Source of the DNA: Xanthostigma xanthostigma
Taxonomy: Eukaryota > Arthropoda > Insecta > Raphidioptera > Raphidiidae
DNA: 64,000 bases
Assembly: GCA_963575645.1 (NCBI GenBank)
Contig: OY754468.1
Coordinates: 49,735,665-49,799,664 of the forward strand
Direction of reading: 5' to 3'
Within the stretch, counting starts at the first letter, position 1, and the number at the start of each line of letters is the position of its first letter. The notes below the pieces were generated by a model. That model saw nothing but the letters and a program-made list of their open reading frames with translations. It made no database searches and had not been told where the DNA came from. A program made the position numbers and the translations under genes. Positions 21,753 through 32,286 of the stretch are shown in pieces.

Positions 21753-22492
21753 GATATATATTAATACGCTAAGGTTAAGATGTTTGCCTTCCTTTTTAGA
21801 AAAAACCTCACAATTTCTCCACATAAATTATATATCATTTTACAGATAACTGCTTGCTCTACTGACATCGACAACTAAAAAATTTATTATTGCTTTTGTT
21901 TTTGTAAATTAATTAATTATTAAACTTATATATATAGATACCTATACATTAAGACACAATACAGCAACGCTGAACAACGTCTGCCATCTGACGGCTTTAA
22001 TTTTGAAACAACGTCAACACTTCGATCTGTCATCTGACCTTCATATTGTAATACAACAAAAAGAAAAACGTTATAAGCTGTGTGCAAAATTAGAAACGAA
22101 TTGAATACCTGCAACAAATTTTGATTCATGAAATTGAGTTGAATGATTTATTTACATAATATATACATTAAGACACAATACGGCATACTGTCATCTGACG
22201 GTTTTAATTTTGAAACAGCGAGCAACGCTGAACAACGTCACAGCAATGCTGCATGATGCCATCTGACAGCTTAGCTCAACGCTTTTGCTACTTGCGCCTC
22301 TATATGACAATTTTAGTAAAATATTTCTTCGATCTGTCATCTGAGCTTCATATTGTAATACAACAAAAAGAAGAACGTTATAAGCAGTGTTAGAAACGAA
22401 TTGAATACCTGCAATCATATTTAAAAAATAATTTTGTAAAGTGATAATTATTATACTTTTTTAGTGCGAATAATTCGCACAGGTCACTCCAG
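21753..22492 (+). mobile_element. Helitron family 2, copy 1
   Basis: Inverse-orientation partner of 51882-52467. The 3' end has a palindromic hairpin GTGCGAATAATTCGCAC, then AGGTCACTCCAG. The partner ends AGGTCACTCTAG, so the terminal CTAG here is mutated to CCAG. The 5' start is at ATATATTAATACGCTAAGG. The interior repeats CAACGCTGAACAACGTC and CATCTGAC motifs and has an internal near-duplication (about 21945-22100 against 22160-22410). Non-autonomous: no Rep/helicase. ORFs of 62-75 codons inside it are not genes. Confidence 0.75.
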
Positions 22493-22865
22493 TTTGAGAA
22501 ATATATTTCAGCATTGATCTCATACTTTGGTTAGTGGCCAATCTTACCAATGTGTATAAAGCCGGTATCAGTGTGTCCCTTTTTCCCGGCATGATAAAGT
22601 ATTTATGAAGACGCGTGAAGCTCCCGTTTGCTTAACAATGGCCGCTGACAGAGTGGATTGTTTTATCCAATTGTGTAATGCGGTTAGTGGGTCTGTAACT
22701 TGCCTACGTGACTCGACTGGTAAATCTAAATGTTGGTCACACTGCAGTAGAAACTCCTTTGTTGGTTTCTGCAGCAGTGTAATCATTAGTTTGTTTTTAT
22801 TACAAAAACCAGTACCAGATACAATGCAAATAAAATAGTGGCTTATGTATCAAGATTGTAATGCA
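22493..22865. other. GC-richer patch with overlapping frames on both strands
   Basis: 22605-22838 (+) and 22786-22568 (-) are open on opposite strands, so at most one could be real. The minus frame (KPTKEFLLQCDQHLDLPVES...) has protein-like composition but no motif I recognise. It could be a relic exon or an element fragment. Left unassigned. Confidence 0.3.
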
Positions 22866-23250
22866 TTATTCAATAAATAAAATTATCGACCAATTTTTCA
22901 GACAATATATTAACAAAAAATATAATTAATACATTAACGTTTCGATTTGGATTTGGATCTTCTTCAGAACGGATCTAAAAAATATAAAAAATAATTAATA
23001 TTTAATTTCTAATTCGCTTTATATAAAATTCTTTCAAAATAATTAGTATCAAAATATTGAAAAAATAATAACAAACAATTTTTTATTAAGTAGTCGTGGA
23101 AATAATTGTGAAACCTAAAAAGAAAAAAAATGATTAAAAACAAAATATTATTTCAAAATAATATTATATATATTACTTAAATTTTCCGTATGAAAAATTG
23201 GTCGATAATTTTATTTATTGAAGAGTTCTAATCAGACGTTAATTAAAGAT
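22866..23250 (-). mobile_element. Penelope-like terminal repeat, copy 3, with inverted ends
   Basis: Begins TTCAATAAATAAAATTATCG and ends with the inverse, CGATAATTTTATTTATTGAA then GAGTTCTAATCAGACGTTAA. The hammerhead-like region on the minus strand (22967-22937) reads CTGAAGAAGATCCAAATCC then AAATCGAAACGT. It is related to the 11505 copy, which adjoins an endonuclease fragment. A compact copy with inverted ends and no ORF suggests a partial-tandem or solo terminal repeat of the PLE. Confidence 0.7.
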
Positions 23251-24198
23251 TTGTGTAATGCATTATATTGTGTACTATCGGTATGACTTTGAAACGATTA
23301 GCGAGTTTTAACCGTTACATTTTTACTTTACGTACTAGTGACTTACAGCCCATAGCTTTTACTCCGTGGCTTTGCCCGGAATTGATGACTTTCAATGCAT
23401 TACTAATAATATTTACATCATATTTATGTTAAAAAAGAAAACAATAAACGATATTCTGTAATGTAGACTCAAGCGTTTGGATTGTTTTAAGTTCTTATTT
23501 CCTTAATTTTGTGCATCTTTGTTAATATAGATTTTACATCAAATATTGATTCCCGTACTTCCACCAAATAATCCGGCACCTCCACCATTCAGCGTTTTTT
23601 TTTATTGCTTCTTATTTTTCCTTTTTTTTATAAATATATGAAAAGAAAAGTAAATAAACAATATTTCTGCATTTTTTGAATTACAAATATGATATTTATT
23701 TTCTAAAATAACGGTTTTTGTTTCAATATTTTTAATTAAGTTACATAAATTGTTGAAGCATCAAATGGAATTGTAATTTTAAAATCAATAAATTCCATAA
23801 ACATTTTTCTCCTTCTTCCTTTTTAAAAAGATATGCGATATATACGATCCAGTTTAAAAAGTTACTCAAAAAAATTAAATTAACTGCGCCGACACACTTA
23901 CGAAGTTCAGATAAAATTGACAAGAAGTTTTATAATTGAATAGTGAAGTTTTAGCGTTTCGCTTACGTCTCGATAAATATTGAAAACATTTATTATTTAT
24001 CTATACTACTACATAATATGCTATTGAGATGAAACACGAGTCAGTTTTTATATACCCGTTCTCCCACCATAAAATTACTTTACTTCCACCACACACTCAC
24101 ATTTGGCCAGTTTATTTAGGATTTTTATTTTTTATCAAAATAAGATATAATCTATATTATACAGGGATAGTGAGCTTTTATTAGTGAATTTTTTTTTA
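23251..24198. other. AT-rich stretch without recognised gene
   Basis: Nothing recognised; T-runs near 23598 and 23621. Confidence 0.5.
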
Positions 24199-24612
24199 AA
24201 TCACCGAGCGATGTGGCATAGTGGCGAGAGCACTAGACTCGCATTCTAGACTTATCGGGTTCGAATCCGGTCGGGGGCAGATGTGGTTGGAACTTTTTCC
24301 TGCTGACTCTAGCCGAGAAACGGTAATTCTTGTACTTGTTGAAATTTTCCATGGTTTCCTCAATAATTCCTGTTAAAATATCGATATTCAAGGCCATGGC
24401 CGATTACCTGTCAAACTCCTATGCTCAAAAGTTGCCCACCTTATCCTAATGTCCTAAAAATTCCTTCATTCGCCCATTGCTATTAATTAGTTGAAGTTGA
24501 AAAATGTAGAAAATAACGGGAAGTGTGATAGATGGAAAATAGTAATGGTGCGAATGGTGTCTGTTGTAACATACAGTCTAGAAACCGACGTTAAACGCAT
24601 TATAATCATTAT
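24199..24612 (+). mobile_element. tRNA-derived SINE, plus strand
   Basis: Same family as 15217-15579. The head is GATGTGGCATAGTGGCGAGA with the A box, and the B box is GGTTCGAATCC near 24260. The body contains GCCGAGAAACGGTAATTC and GGCCATGGCCGATTACCTGT. The 3' end is GACGTTAAACGCATTATAAT. The longer body relative to the minus copy (extra ~40 bases near 24335-24390) indicates an indel between copies. Target duplication not identified. Confidence 0.85.
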
Positions 24613-25338
24613 AAATCGCTTCAGAAATTAATCCCGACAGACACATAAGTTTATATAAAATTATGACCACTGTAAAGTGTGACATAAGAAAATTGCATTG
24701 TATTAAAAACCAATTCAATTTCTCGCCCTAAAAAAAATAACTGGACAGTCGGTCTTTCTTAAAAACAAATAAATAATACAAAATATTTTATTGTCTCGTT
24801 TTTACATTCATTTTTACGCAAGTTTAATAACTTTTTTTTATACCCTGTATACCATAACATCGAATTCAGAGATGCTTAATATATTATCAGTGCATTTCGT
24901 GTATATAATCAGTGGTAAGCGGATTTTCTAGTTCGTTTATTAAAAATAAAATAGCTTGTTGAATGGAAAATGATGTAATGAAAATAATTGAAATAAAATT
25001 AATCCGCGAAACAGAAAACAACTAAAAAATTCAGTAATTTTAATTTTTTATTTTCGGTATATTATGTTTTTACATCAGCGTTTACTTTACTAAACAAAAA
25101 GCGTGTGTCGTACTTATGTACGCGCGTTAAAAGTTATACTTCTTTGGCGTGATAAAAAACTAATTTTTAATTAGCAAGCAAATGATTTATTGTAATAGAA
25201 TAATAAAAGTTCAAGAGCTGCGATTAGCATAAAATACAACTTTTAGACGCTACGCGCATCGAACATGATATCTACCTCTAATCGTTTGGTAGCCTATTTC
25301 TGCGAGCAGCTTTATCCTGTTTACTTTGATGCCACAGT
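24613..25338. other. AT-rich stretch without recognised gene
   Basis: Nothing recognised. Confidence 0.5.
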
Positions 25339-25581
25339 ATGCGCGCGAATCGCAAAAAAACTTCACTTTTTTTTCATAACGTGCAAAAGAAATATAACCT
25401 CAAAATTTCAGACGCGCGGTTACAAAAAGTTATTGAACTCTTAGAATTTAAATATTTTCACGATGTTCGAGCGTACAAACAAACAAAACTTATGAGTGTA
25501 GCCAAATTATCAGCAGTTGAAAACCAGTTTTTCAATGAAAAATTAATGCCGTTACGCAATGTTCTGACTATTAGACAGTAA
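25339..25581 (+). CDS. Unrecognised ORF, 80 aa, first of a pair
   Basis: ATG-initiated frame starting MRANRKKTSLFFHNVQKK and ending LMPLRNVLTIRQ. It lies in a locally less AT-rich patch, and its composition (mixed charged and hydrophobic residues, no low-complexity runs) is more protein-like than most frames here. Its stop codon overlaps the ATG of the next ORF (TAATG at 25579-25583). No domain recognised. Could be an exon or frameshifted relic of a host or transposon gene; chance is not excluded. Confidence 0.25.
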   Translation: MRANRKKTSLFFHNVQKKYNLKISDARLQKVIELLEFKYFHDVRAYKQTKLMSVAKLSAVENQFFNEKLMPLRNVLTIRQ

Positions 25582-25838
25582 TGTGGTGTAGCCAAACACG
25601 TTGGAAAATTGAATCGTTAAAAATGTACAACCATAGCCCTACGTTCTTTAATACAAATTGTTTGCTGGCCGCCGCCATTCTAGGGTTGCACAAACATAAA
25701 CGTAACAAGTTTTTCTTTTGCCCATATTTACCAAACACTATTAAAGATAGAATTTTCAATGTTATGAAAACACTAAATGGTACTAGACCCAAGTCTAACC
25801 GCATAGATGTTGATTACCTTAAAAAAGAATCTCTCTAA
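25581..25838 (+). CDS. Unrecognised ORF, 85 aa, second of a pair
   Basis: Starts MWCSQTRWKIESLKMYNH at the stop of the upstream ORF, in a different frame. It contains SPTFFNTNCLLAAAILGL and YLPNTIKDRIFNVMKTLNG. The alternation of leucine and hydrophobic residues looks like an alpha-helical protein segment. No family is recognised. If both ORFs are real they are likely one protein broken by a frameshift. A third frame overlaps at 25807-26013. Confidence 0.25.
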   Translation: MWCSQTRWKIESLKMYNHSPTFFNTNCLLAAAILGLHKHKRNKFFFCPYLPNTIKDRIFNVMKTLNGTRPKSNRIDVDYLKKESL

Positions 25839-26472
25839 ATTGGCAATTTTAGTGTTAGAGTATGACATGCTAGGAATAAATAAACAAAAACTCAGATCGC
25901 AGTGCGAAACCCTGCCGACAATATTAGTGTATTTCCTTACACTGGCAGTGTGGCTTTATTATGTGAACTTAACCCTTTTGTTTTTAGACAAAACAAAAAT
26001 TTTAACCCCTTAATACATCCCTTAAAATAATGTTTTTTTCTTAATAAATTAAATTCTCCCTTAACTAAATAAATCCATATTTACAAACTGATGTGGTCCA
26101 AATTTCGTTAATGGCAAATACACTAATAATTATTTCTTCTTCCTTAGAACTGACCTTACCAAATTGAGAACAAACATTCTGTTATCATTTTTATTCATAA
26201 CTTTTTTACTCAACTTGGAAAAGAATTATTTATTGTTCACTCATCCCTAGTAAAAAGTTAGGTGTTAACCTGCTACAACTCCTACAATATTTATCTTTAG
26301 CTGAAAGAGAATAACGAATGTTCCAGCCTACATCATTCATTGTAGATGATAGACGCTCGAAAATTGAGAAAATTAGAGTTGCTGTTCCTAGTTTATGTTC
26401 ACGTAATATGAAGGTTTTATAAATTTTAAATTACCTAAATTTTGTATTATCTCAAGAAATAATACTATTAAA
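25839..26472. other. Unassigned stretch
   Basis: AT-rich; no element recognised. Confidence 0.5.
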
Positions 26473-26838
26473 GACCGCGCACACTTGTCCAGCATGGACC
26501 TGAACGACCAGCACAGCACGAGGCAAAAAAGCCAGTTCGTGAATGTTCCCATGTTATTTAACGGAGTAGCGCACATTACACCAGCACCTGCAACCAGCAA
26601 CGACCGTAAGTTGGTCACCTGCAATTTTTATCTAGCCGTGCTGGACCGATCTGGTGTGCTGGTGATGTGGCGTGTGTATTAATTAATTTGCATTGATAAA
26701 ACCACTTGAAACCAGCATTAAAGTTGACTGGTTTGTGCTTGTTGGTACAAGTTTTGGCTAGTGTATGCTAGTCTATTGTGTGGGTTGCAGGTTTGTGCTT
26801 TGCAAGTCGTGCAGGTTTATGCTCGACAAGTATGCGTG
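26473..26838. mobile_element. Inverted-repeat MITE rich in ACCAGCA words
   Basis: The left arm GACCGCGCACACTTGTCCAG with CATGGACCTGAACGACC is mirrored, with mismatches, by the right arm GCAGGTTTATGCTCGACAAG then TATGCGTG. The arms extend ~55 bp. The interior repeats ACCAGCA / TGCTGGT words in both orientations. Single copy here, so the ends come only from inverted-repeat matching. The 65- and 78-codon frames across it are by-products. Confidence 0.65.
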
Positions 26839-28308
26839 TTTTTTTATGTCTAGGAAAACTGGCGGTTTGCAATAGAACAGCCATGTAAACACCATATATA
26901 CTTTGCTACACGCTAGGTTTTTTTCAAGCCCTTTGTGCATGAAATAAAATAATATTTTATTGGTTTCAGACAGTGATAAAATAATTTCATTAATACATTT
27001 TCTTATATGTACTTCACAAAACATTTTATCTTCTCTGCAAAGCAGTTATTTTCCATTTTCTGTACACCTGAGGTAAATTAACTTTTGAATGTTTTATAAG
27101 ATTTTATAATTCTCGCCTTTTTTGTACCAGTTTTCGTTGTAACATAATATTGTAAACCATTAAAATTTATTGTGTGTTGTCCACACGTTTAATATTTTAA
27201 GGGTTTCAGAATAGCCATTTATTATTAAATTATTAACCACTTATTATTTGCAATTTTTTTGAACATAACTTAATTTAAATTTTTTATGCACATTTCTCTG
27301 TCTGTTGAGATTGCTTGCTAAGTGCTTATTTAATCAGGGCTGAGTTTTTGGAACTTAAAAAAATAGAAGAATCAAAATTAAAATTTTGTGGAGTTAAAAC
27401 AATTTTGTTTGATTTATTTGCAAAATTAAAATTTAAAATTAATATCCATAAACAAAGCATAGTTGAAAAAAAACAGTTTGTTCTCTTAAAGAGAAACATT
27501 TAGAATCAAATACGATGACAGTTACACATAACCTAAAAAAAAAATGGAAGCTGTCAATGAAGTCTTGCGTCACGTTTGCGACAGGGATTACTCTAAAAGA
27601 ATTACTGAAAAATGAATAAATTAACGATTTATTGTATAATTGTATTCTTTTTTCTTGAAATGTTTTCTACAGTATTGTGAACAACAAAATATTTTTTTGA
27701 GTTTGAAATTAATGCCCCCGTTGTCTCGCACTCTAAATTAGAGCTAATTCAAATGCTTTTATTTTGTTAGAAAGTAAAATTAATTAAAATTTGGTACATT
27801 AAATTTTTTCAAATTTCGGTTCATTTGAGTGAATTTTTTTCAGTTTGGAATGCGTCGCATAACAGTGCAAAGTTGAATTCAGTGTTGAAACTACATGAAA
27901 ATAAATTACCTTTTTTGTCACTATATTTTAAATTAAATTCCCTGTCCTTGTGTGGTTGGTAGAATTGCTAACTCTATGTAAATATACCTTATTTAAATAA
28001 AATAGCCATAAACTGTACATTACGCTGTGCAAAGGCATTGTTTGACTTCAGACTACAGGCTGTACCAAAACAATAATAAGAAATGTTTCTAAACTAAAAG
28101 AGATGCAGTAATGTGCTTATTGAAATCAACGTGTCTTTTTCAATAAGCATCGTAATTAGATTGTAGATTATAGACGCTAAACAGCTGAGGTTATCAGCGT
28201 CTACAAATAATAATCGTTAATCGGAAATAGATCAAATTCCAAAACGCTACTTTTAGCTCATTTTGATTTTTTCATATTTTTTTTTTGAGGACAACTTGGT
28301 ATAAATTA
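26839..28308. other. AT-rich stretch without recognised gene
   Basis: A 62-codon lysine-rich frame at 27315 is not supportable. Nothing else recognised. Confidence 0.5.
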
Positions 28309-28470
28309 TTATTAGTGCGCTGGTCTTTGAATCAAATTATCGTAGATTCGAATCCCACCTCCACTCTGGATGGTTTGTGATATTGTTTTAATCTGATGTA
28401 ATTTGTTAATTAAGACGCTAATGAGCTTAGTTGGCTAGCATCTATAAGCAAGAACCAATAGCATATATTG
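28309..28470 (+). mobile_element. tRNA-derived SINE relic, family 2
   Basis: The B-box-like GATTCGAATCCC and following CACCTCCACTCTGGATGG, then TTTGTGATATTGTTTTAATC, resemble the element at 50876, where a fuller tRNA-like head precedes CCCACCTCGGCCC and TTTGTGATGTCTTTTAATG. The A box is not clear here. Truncated or strongly diverged copy. Confidence 0.5.
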
Positions 28471-28803
28471 AACAAAAACTTCTTTTGTGCACCGTAAGTT
28501 AAAACTGATTTGAGTTATAGATGCTTTAAGTTTTTTCACTAATAAAATTAAAAAAGAAGTTTAAAATGTTTAAAATGACTCTGAAATCTTTCCATAAACC
28601 TTAAATTGTATTTTTTTCATATTACGTTTTTATAAAGAGCATGTTGATAATATATAAAATACTGCAGGCTTTTTAAAAAAACATTTTCCGAAGTAGGTAC
28701 ATAAACAAGTTCAAAATAATCAAAAGTGAGTTTTGTACAAAAATCTTTAAACATGATTTCTTTGACGGTGTTGCTGTTTTTATCTACGATTTGTTATAGA
28801 CGG
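28471..28803. other. AT-rich stretch without recognised gene
   Basis: Nothing recognised. Confidence 0.5.
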
Positions 28804-29514
28804 AGAGCTGGCTACGGAGAAAATGGGTGACTGGGTGCAGAGCTGAAAATTTGCAGAATAATAGGAGATAGTACAAGTAAGTAGGGAAAAAATTGCCAGA
28901 AGGCTAGGCGGAAGATAAAGAGCCGTCAGAAGGCGCTAATGTTGCGAAAAATCATTGCACTTCTGGCAATTTCTATACTTATTCTGTAATTCAAAACTAG
29001 ATTATACATTATACAATATATTATACATTATATAGTTATAAGGGCATACTGAAAATTCAAACATGATATAATAATTACATTCGACAAATATTCAAAATTA
29101 TTAATGTCATTTTGATAGAAATAAAATTAAATAAATTAATAAAATTACGTTGTTATAACAACGTAATTTTATTAATGAAAATATAAGACGATTAATTTTA
29201 TTTCTTTCAAAATGTCATTAATAATTTTGAATATTTGTCGAATGTAATTATTATATCATGTTTGAATTTTCAGTATGCCCTTATAACTATATAATGTATA
29301 ATATATATAATATATAATCTAGTTTTGAATTACAGAATAAGTATAGAAATTGCCAGAAGTGCACTGATTTTTCGCAACATTAGCGCCTTCTGGCGGCTCT
29401 TTATCTTCCGCCTAGCCTTCTGGCAATTTTTTCCCTACTTACTTGTACTATCTCCTATTATTCTGCAAATTTTCAGCTCTGCACCGAGTCACCCATTTTC
29501 TCCGTAGCCAGCTC
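28804..29514. mobile_element. 711-bp near-perfect palindrome (foldback MITE)
   Basis: The whole segment is an inverted repeat: left end GAGCTGGCTACGGAGAAAAT, right end ATTTTCTCCGTAGCCAGCTC, with the centre near 29156 at GTTGTTATAACAAC. The arms differ mainly by a ~20-base stretch in the right arm near 29179-29197 and a few substitutions, so the two halves have stayed very similar. Each arm holds TTGCCAGAAGGCTAGGCGGA and its variants, which are themselves short repeats of GCCAGAAG. The 60-codon frame in the right arm is not a gene. Confidence 0.85.
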
Positions 29515-29931
29515 TTAGCCCAATAAGAGCAGCTTTTTTGAAACATTTTGTATATGGAGAATAACATTTTCAAGGGCAAAAATGAAAAAGACCTCATCAT
29601 TTATCATATTGTTTTGTTTCTTTATTAACTTGGCGCTTACAGCATTTGTGCGATAATTCACAGGTTATTTAAATTAATTGAAAAAAGAGAATGCATTTAA
29701 AGAGAATAAAGGAGTAATTATTAAAAAATGCTACATAATACATTTCTTTCTTTAATTTTTAATATTATTTTATGTAATATTCTATTGTAAGGTAAAAGCG
29801 CCTTTAGTTGACACTATTAGGAATGAAGTTAGAGAAAATATTTTAATGATTATTGTCTTTGCAATCTAAAGTTTATTAATGTTTTTAAAGAAGTTATTAA
29901 GTATTAATATCACACCTTGAACATTTATTTT
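29515..29931. other. AT-rich stretch without recognised gene
   Basis: Nothing recognised. Confidence 0.5.
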
Positions 29932-30475
29932 TGACGTGATAACGTCTTATAAATTGATGAAACACCAATCTTATAAATTGATGAAACACCAGCTGCATGT
30001 ACGAAAAAGTGTCACGTTCCAAAATGTGTCACGTTCCGCCTGAACCTATGCGTGCAAGCGAGAACGCAGTATAAGCGATAGAGAAGCACGATCGGCCCAA
30101 GTTTGACAGCTACAAAAATCTATTTATTAAAGGTCATAAGACACAAACTTCCAACAGACCGCCATAGTTCGCTCGTATATATACTTACAGGGAGTAAAAA
30201 ATCCACACCACCCGACCGTCCGTTTATTAAAGCTGCGTGTATTTTGAAAACGGTTCATTATATTTAAAAACCGTTTCTACAGTTGGTTAGAACTCTAATT
30301 TTACTATTTAAATATGTAAAAATAAATGTTTGGAAACGTATACGTGTAATGTGAAAAATAAAAAAGTTATTTTTCAACACTTTACGAGTATGGTTCAATG
30401 TTTCTTTATGACGTTATCACGTAAAATTATCGTCCGTAAACCGACTTTACAGACAACCAATTTTTCTTAACTTTA
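29932..30475 (-). repeat. Dispersed repeat 'GTCTGTAAAGTCGG', copy 2
   Basis: Inverse orientation of 2938-3520. It opens TGACGTGATAACGTCTTATA and ends TCGTCCGTAAACCGACTTTA followed by CAGACAACCAATTTTT. The internal ~300 bases differ from copy 1, so only the two ends are shared, as expected for non-autonomous derivatives of one element or for divergence in the middle. Confidence 0.65.
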
Positions 30476-30491
30476 GTGAAATTATTATAAA

Positions 30492-30714
30492 TTAGCGGCC
30501 CGGTTCGGCTTCGCCCGAATTTATAGATTATCACCATTTTTTCGTCGACTTGCGTTGCAAAATTGGTCTCCACGAAAAGCGCTTTTATTTTAACGCGATA
30601 ATTATACGTCCATTCTGAAGATCCATTCTAAATATTGGCGACAACACTTTTGAGTTGTTTTGGAGATTACCTCTTACATCCAAACTTACAAACTTTACCT
30701 CTTTGTAATATTAC
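30492..30714 (-). mobile_element. Helitron fragment, downstream partner of a tandem pair
   Basis: The minus strand ends CGGGCGAAGCCGAACCGGGC then CGCTAA at 30492: a GC-rich hairpin followed by CTRR, the Helitron 3' signature. Its 5' side directly abuts the CTAG of the next Helitron at 30715 and opens GTAATATTACAAAGAGGTAA, so the canonical TC start is missing. The body contains the ACGCAAGTCGACGAAAAAAT region shared with copies at 48149, 61190 and 61960. Confidence 0.7.
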
Positions 30715-31438
30715 CTAGCGGTCCCGCCCGGTTTCATCCGGGTGCAAAAGAACGAATGGGGAAGGAAGGGAAATGAGTACGCACATTTACCTTAGTTTAC
30801 CGAGATGAATGTTGTGTCCAAACTTCATAATGATCGGATTTACCGTTCATAAGTTTTTGTAGTTAAGTATTTATACTTTTTTGAAGTAATAAATTTCTTT
30901 TAATTAAATAAATATTTAATTGAAAACACTGTAGGAAAATTATTTTTATATAGGTACCTATAGTTGTTTTCAAATGAGCTATTAATTAGATTTATTTAAC
31001 TTTAATTAGTCGTAATAACATTTAAAAAAATTGAAATGTAAACCTTAGAAGAAAGCAATGTAGAAAATAAAAAAAATATATATCCGCCGTCGAGGGGCTT
31101 GAACCCAAGATCCTGGCATTAAGAGTCTTACGCTCTACCGACTGAGCTATCCGGGCTTGTGAATTGACGCGCTAATATTGCAATATTTAGCTAAGGCATT
31201 TCACCTGATAATATTTGTCGGACGGACTAATTTCGAGATACATCTTGCAACATTTTTCATTGATGTTCCGCTCCAATTGGCCGTAGCGTGATATTATATA
31301 GCCTATAGCCTTCCTCGATAAATGGGCTATCCAACAAAAAAAAATTTTTAATTCGAACCAGTAGTTTCTGAGATTAGCGCGTTCAACCAAACAAACAAAT
31401 AAACAAACAAACTCTTCAGCTTTATATATTAGTATAGA
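30715..31438 (-). mobile_element. Helitron carrying a tRNA-Lys-like segment, copy 2 (complete)
   Basis: Starts TCTATACTAATATATAAAGC at 31438 and ends with a CCCGG...CCGGG hairpin then GCGGGACCGCTAG at 30715. A precedes the start as expected. It carries the best-preserved tRNA-Lys-like core of the family (31156-31084). A 94-codon minus frame at its 5' end (31471-31187) also appears, interrupted, in the sister copies and is not a gene. Confidence 0.85.
31084..31156 (-). pseudogene. tRNA-Lys(CTT)-like pseudogene in Helitron copy 2
   Basis: GCCCGGATAGCTCAGTCGGT at the 5' end, anticodon loop CTCTTAA (CTT anticodon), B box GGTTCAAGCCC. The anticodon stem (TAAGA / TGCCA) and the 3' acceptor strand no longer pair, so it is not expected to fold as a working tRNA. 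Matches eukaryotic tRNA-Lys more closely than the 4493 copy. Confidence 0.75.
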
Positions 31439-32286
31439 TTTAGAAGATACAGTGGCAGTGGTAGTCGACATTTTTTTTTTGTTATGTTATGACAGTTGAC
31501 GTACAACGATACAAAAAGTTTACATTAACATAAGTACCTATACTGTTTTAAAAAACGTATCTTATAAAATTTATGGGGGCGTATATAATCGACAGAATCG
31601 ACCCTTAAAACGTGAACCGAAAAGCAGCTTAACAACCTGAGAGTTTTATGACACCCATATATATTTTTCGTCTTCTTGAAAGATTGATGTGTTTTTATTA
31701 CACTTTAATGACTCGATTTTAATATCATTCCGACGTTATAGGCATTCCAATCTTCACCAGTTCAAACGTTTGAAAACAATTTATAAAACCTCCGAACTTA
31801 ATATTATTTTACTTACGTGTTTTTTTATTACACCGCCCGATCGAAATCATTCCGCGCCTAAAGAAGTATAACATAAAAAATGCGTGACGAACGCATTCTG
31901 TGAAAGGTAATTTTAAATACTGATTGCGCTAGTCAACTGTCTGTTATCACATTAAACAATCGAAACATCGAAATTTTTTATTCACGGCCTACTTTTAAAA
32001 AAAGATTTCAACTTGCGTGTACCGCGTAATGAATTAAAAAACACGCGTCCTCCGGGAATGATATAAACAAAAAAAAGACTGAATTTGCATACATTCTGGG
32101 TTCTAGACGCCGAATTACATTTTCAGAAAAACTGTAGAACGTCTATACTGTTTTTGTGACACTTATTATTCAAATACAACAAAAAATGTTTTGGTATTCT
32201 GAAAGCCAAGTGAAGCAAAATAACGATACTACAACGTTTTCCAATAAGATTAATGTAAGTTCTATGTAAATATGTTGAAAACATAT
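31439..32286. other. Unassigned stretch
   Basis: AT-rich; no gene or repeat partner recognised. It includes the 5' flank of the truncated LINE. Confidence 0.5.
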
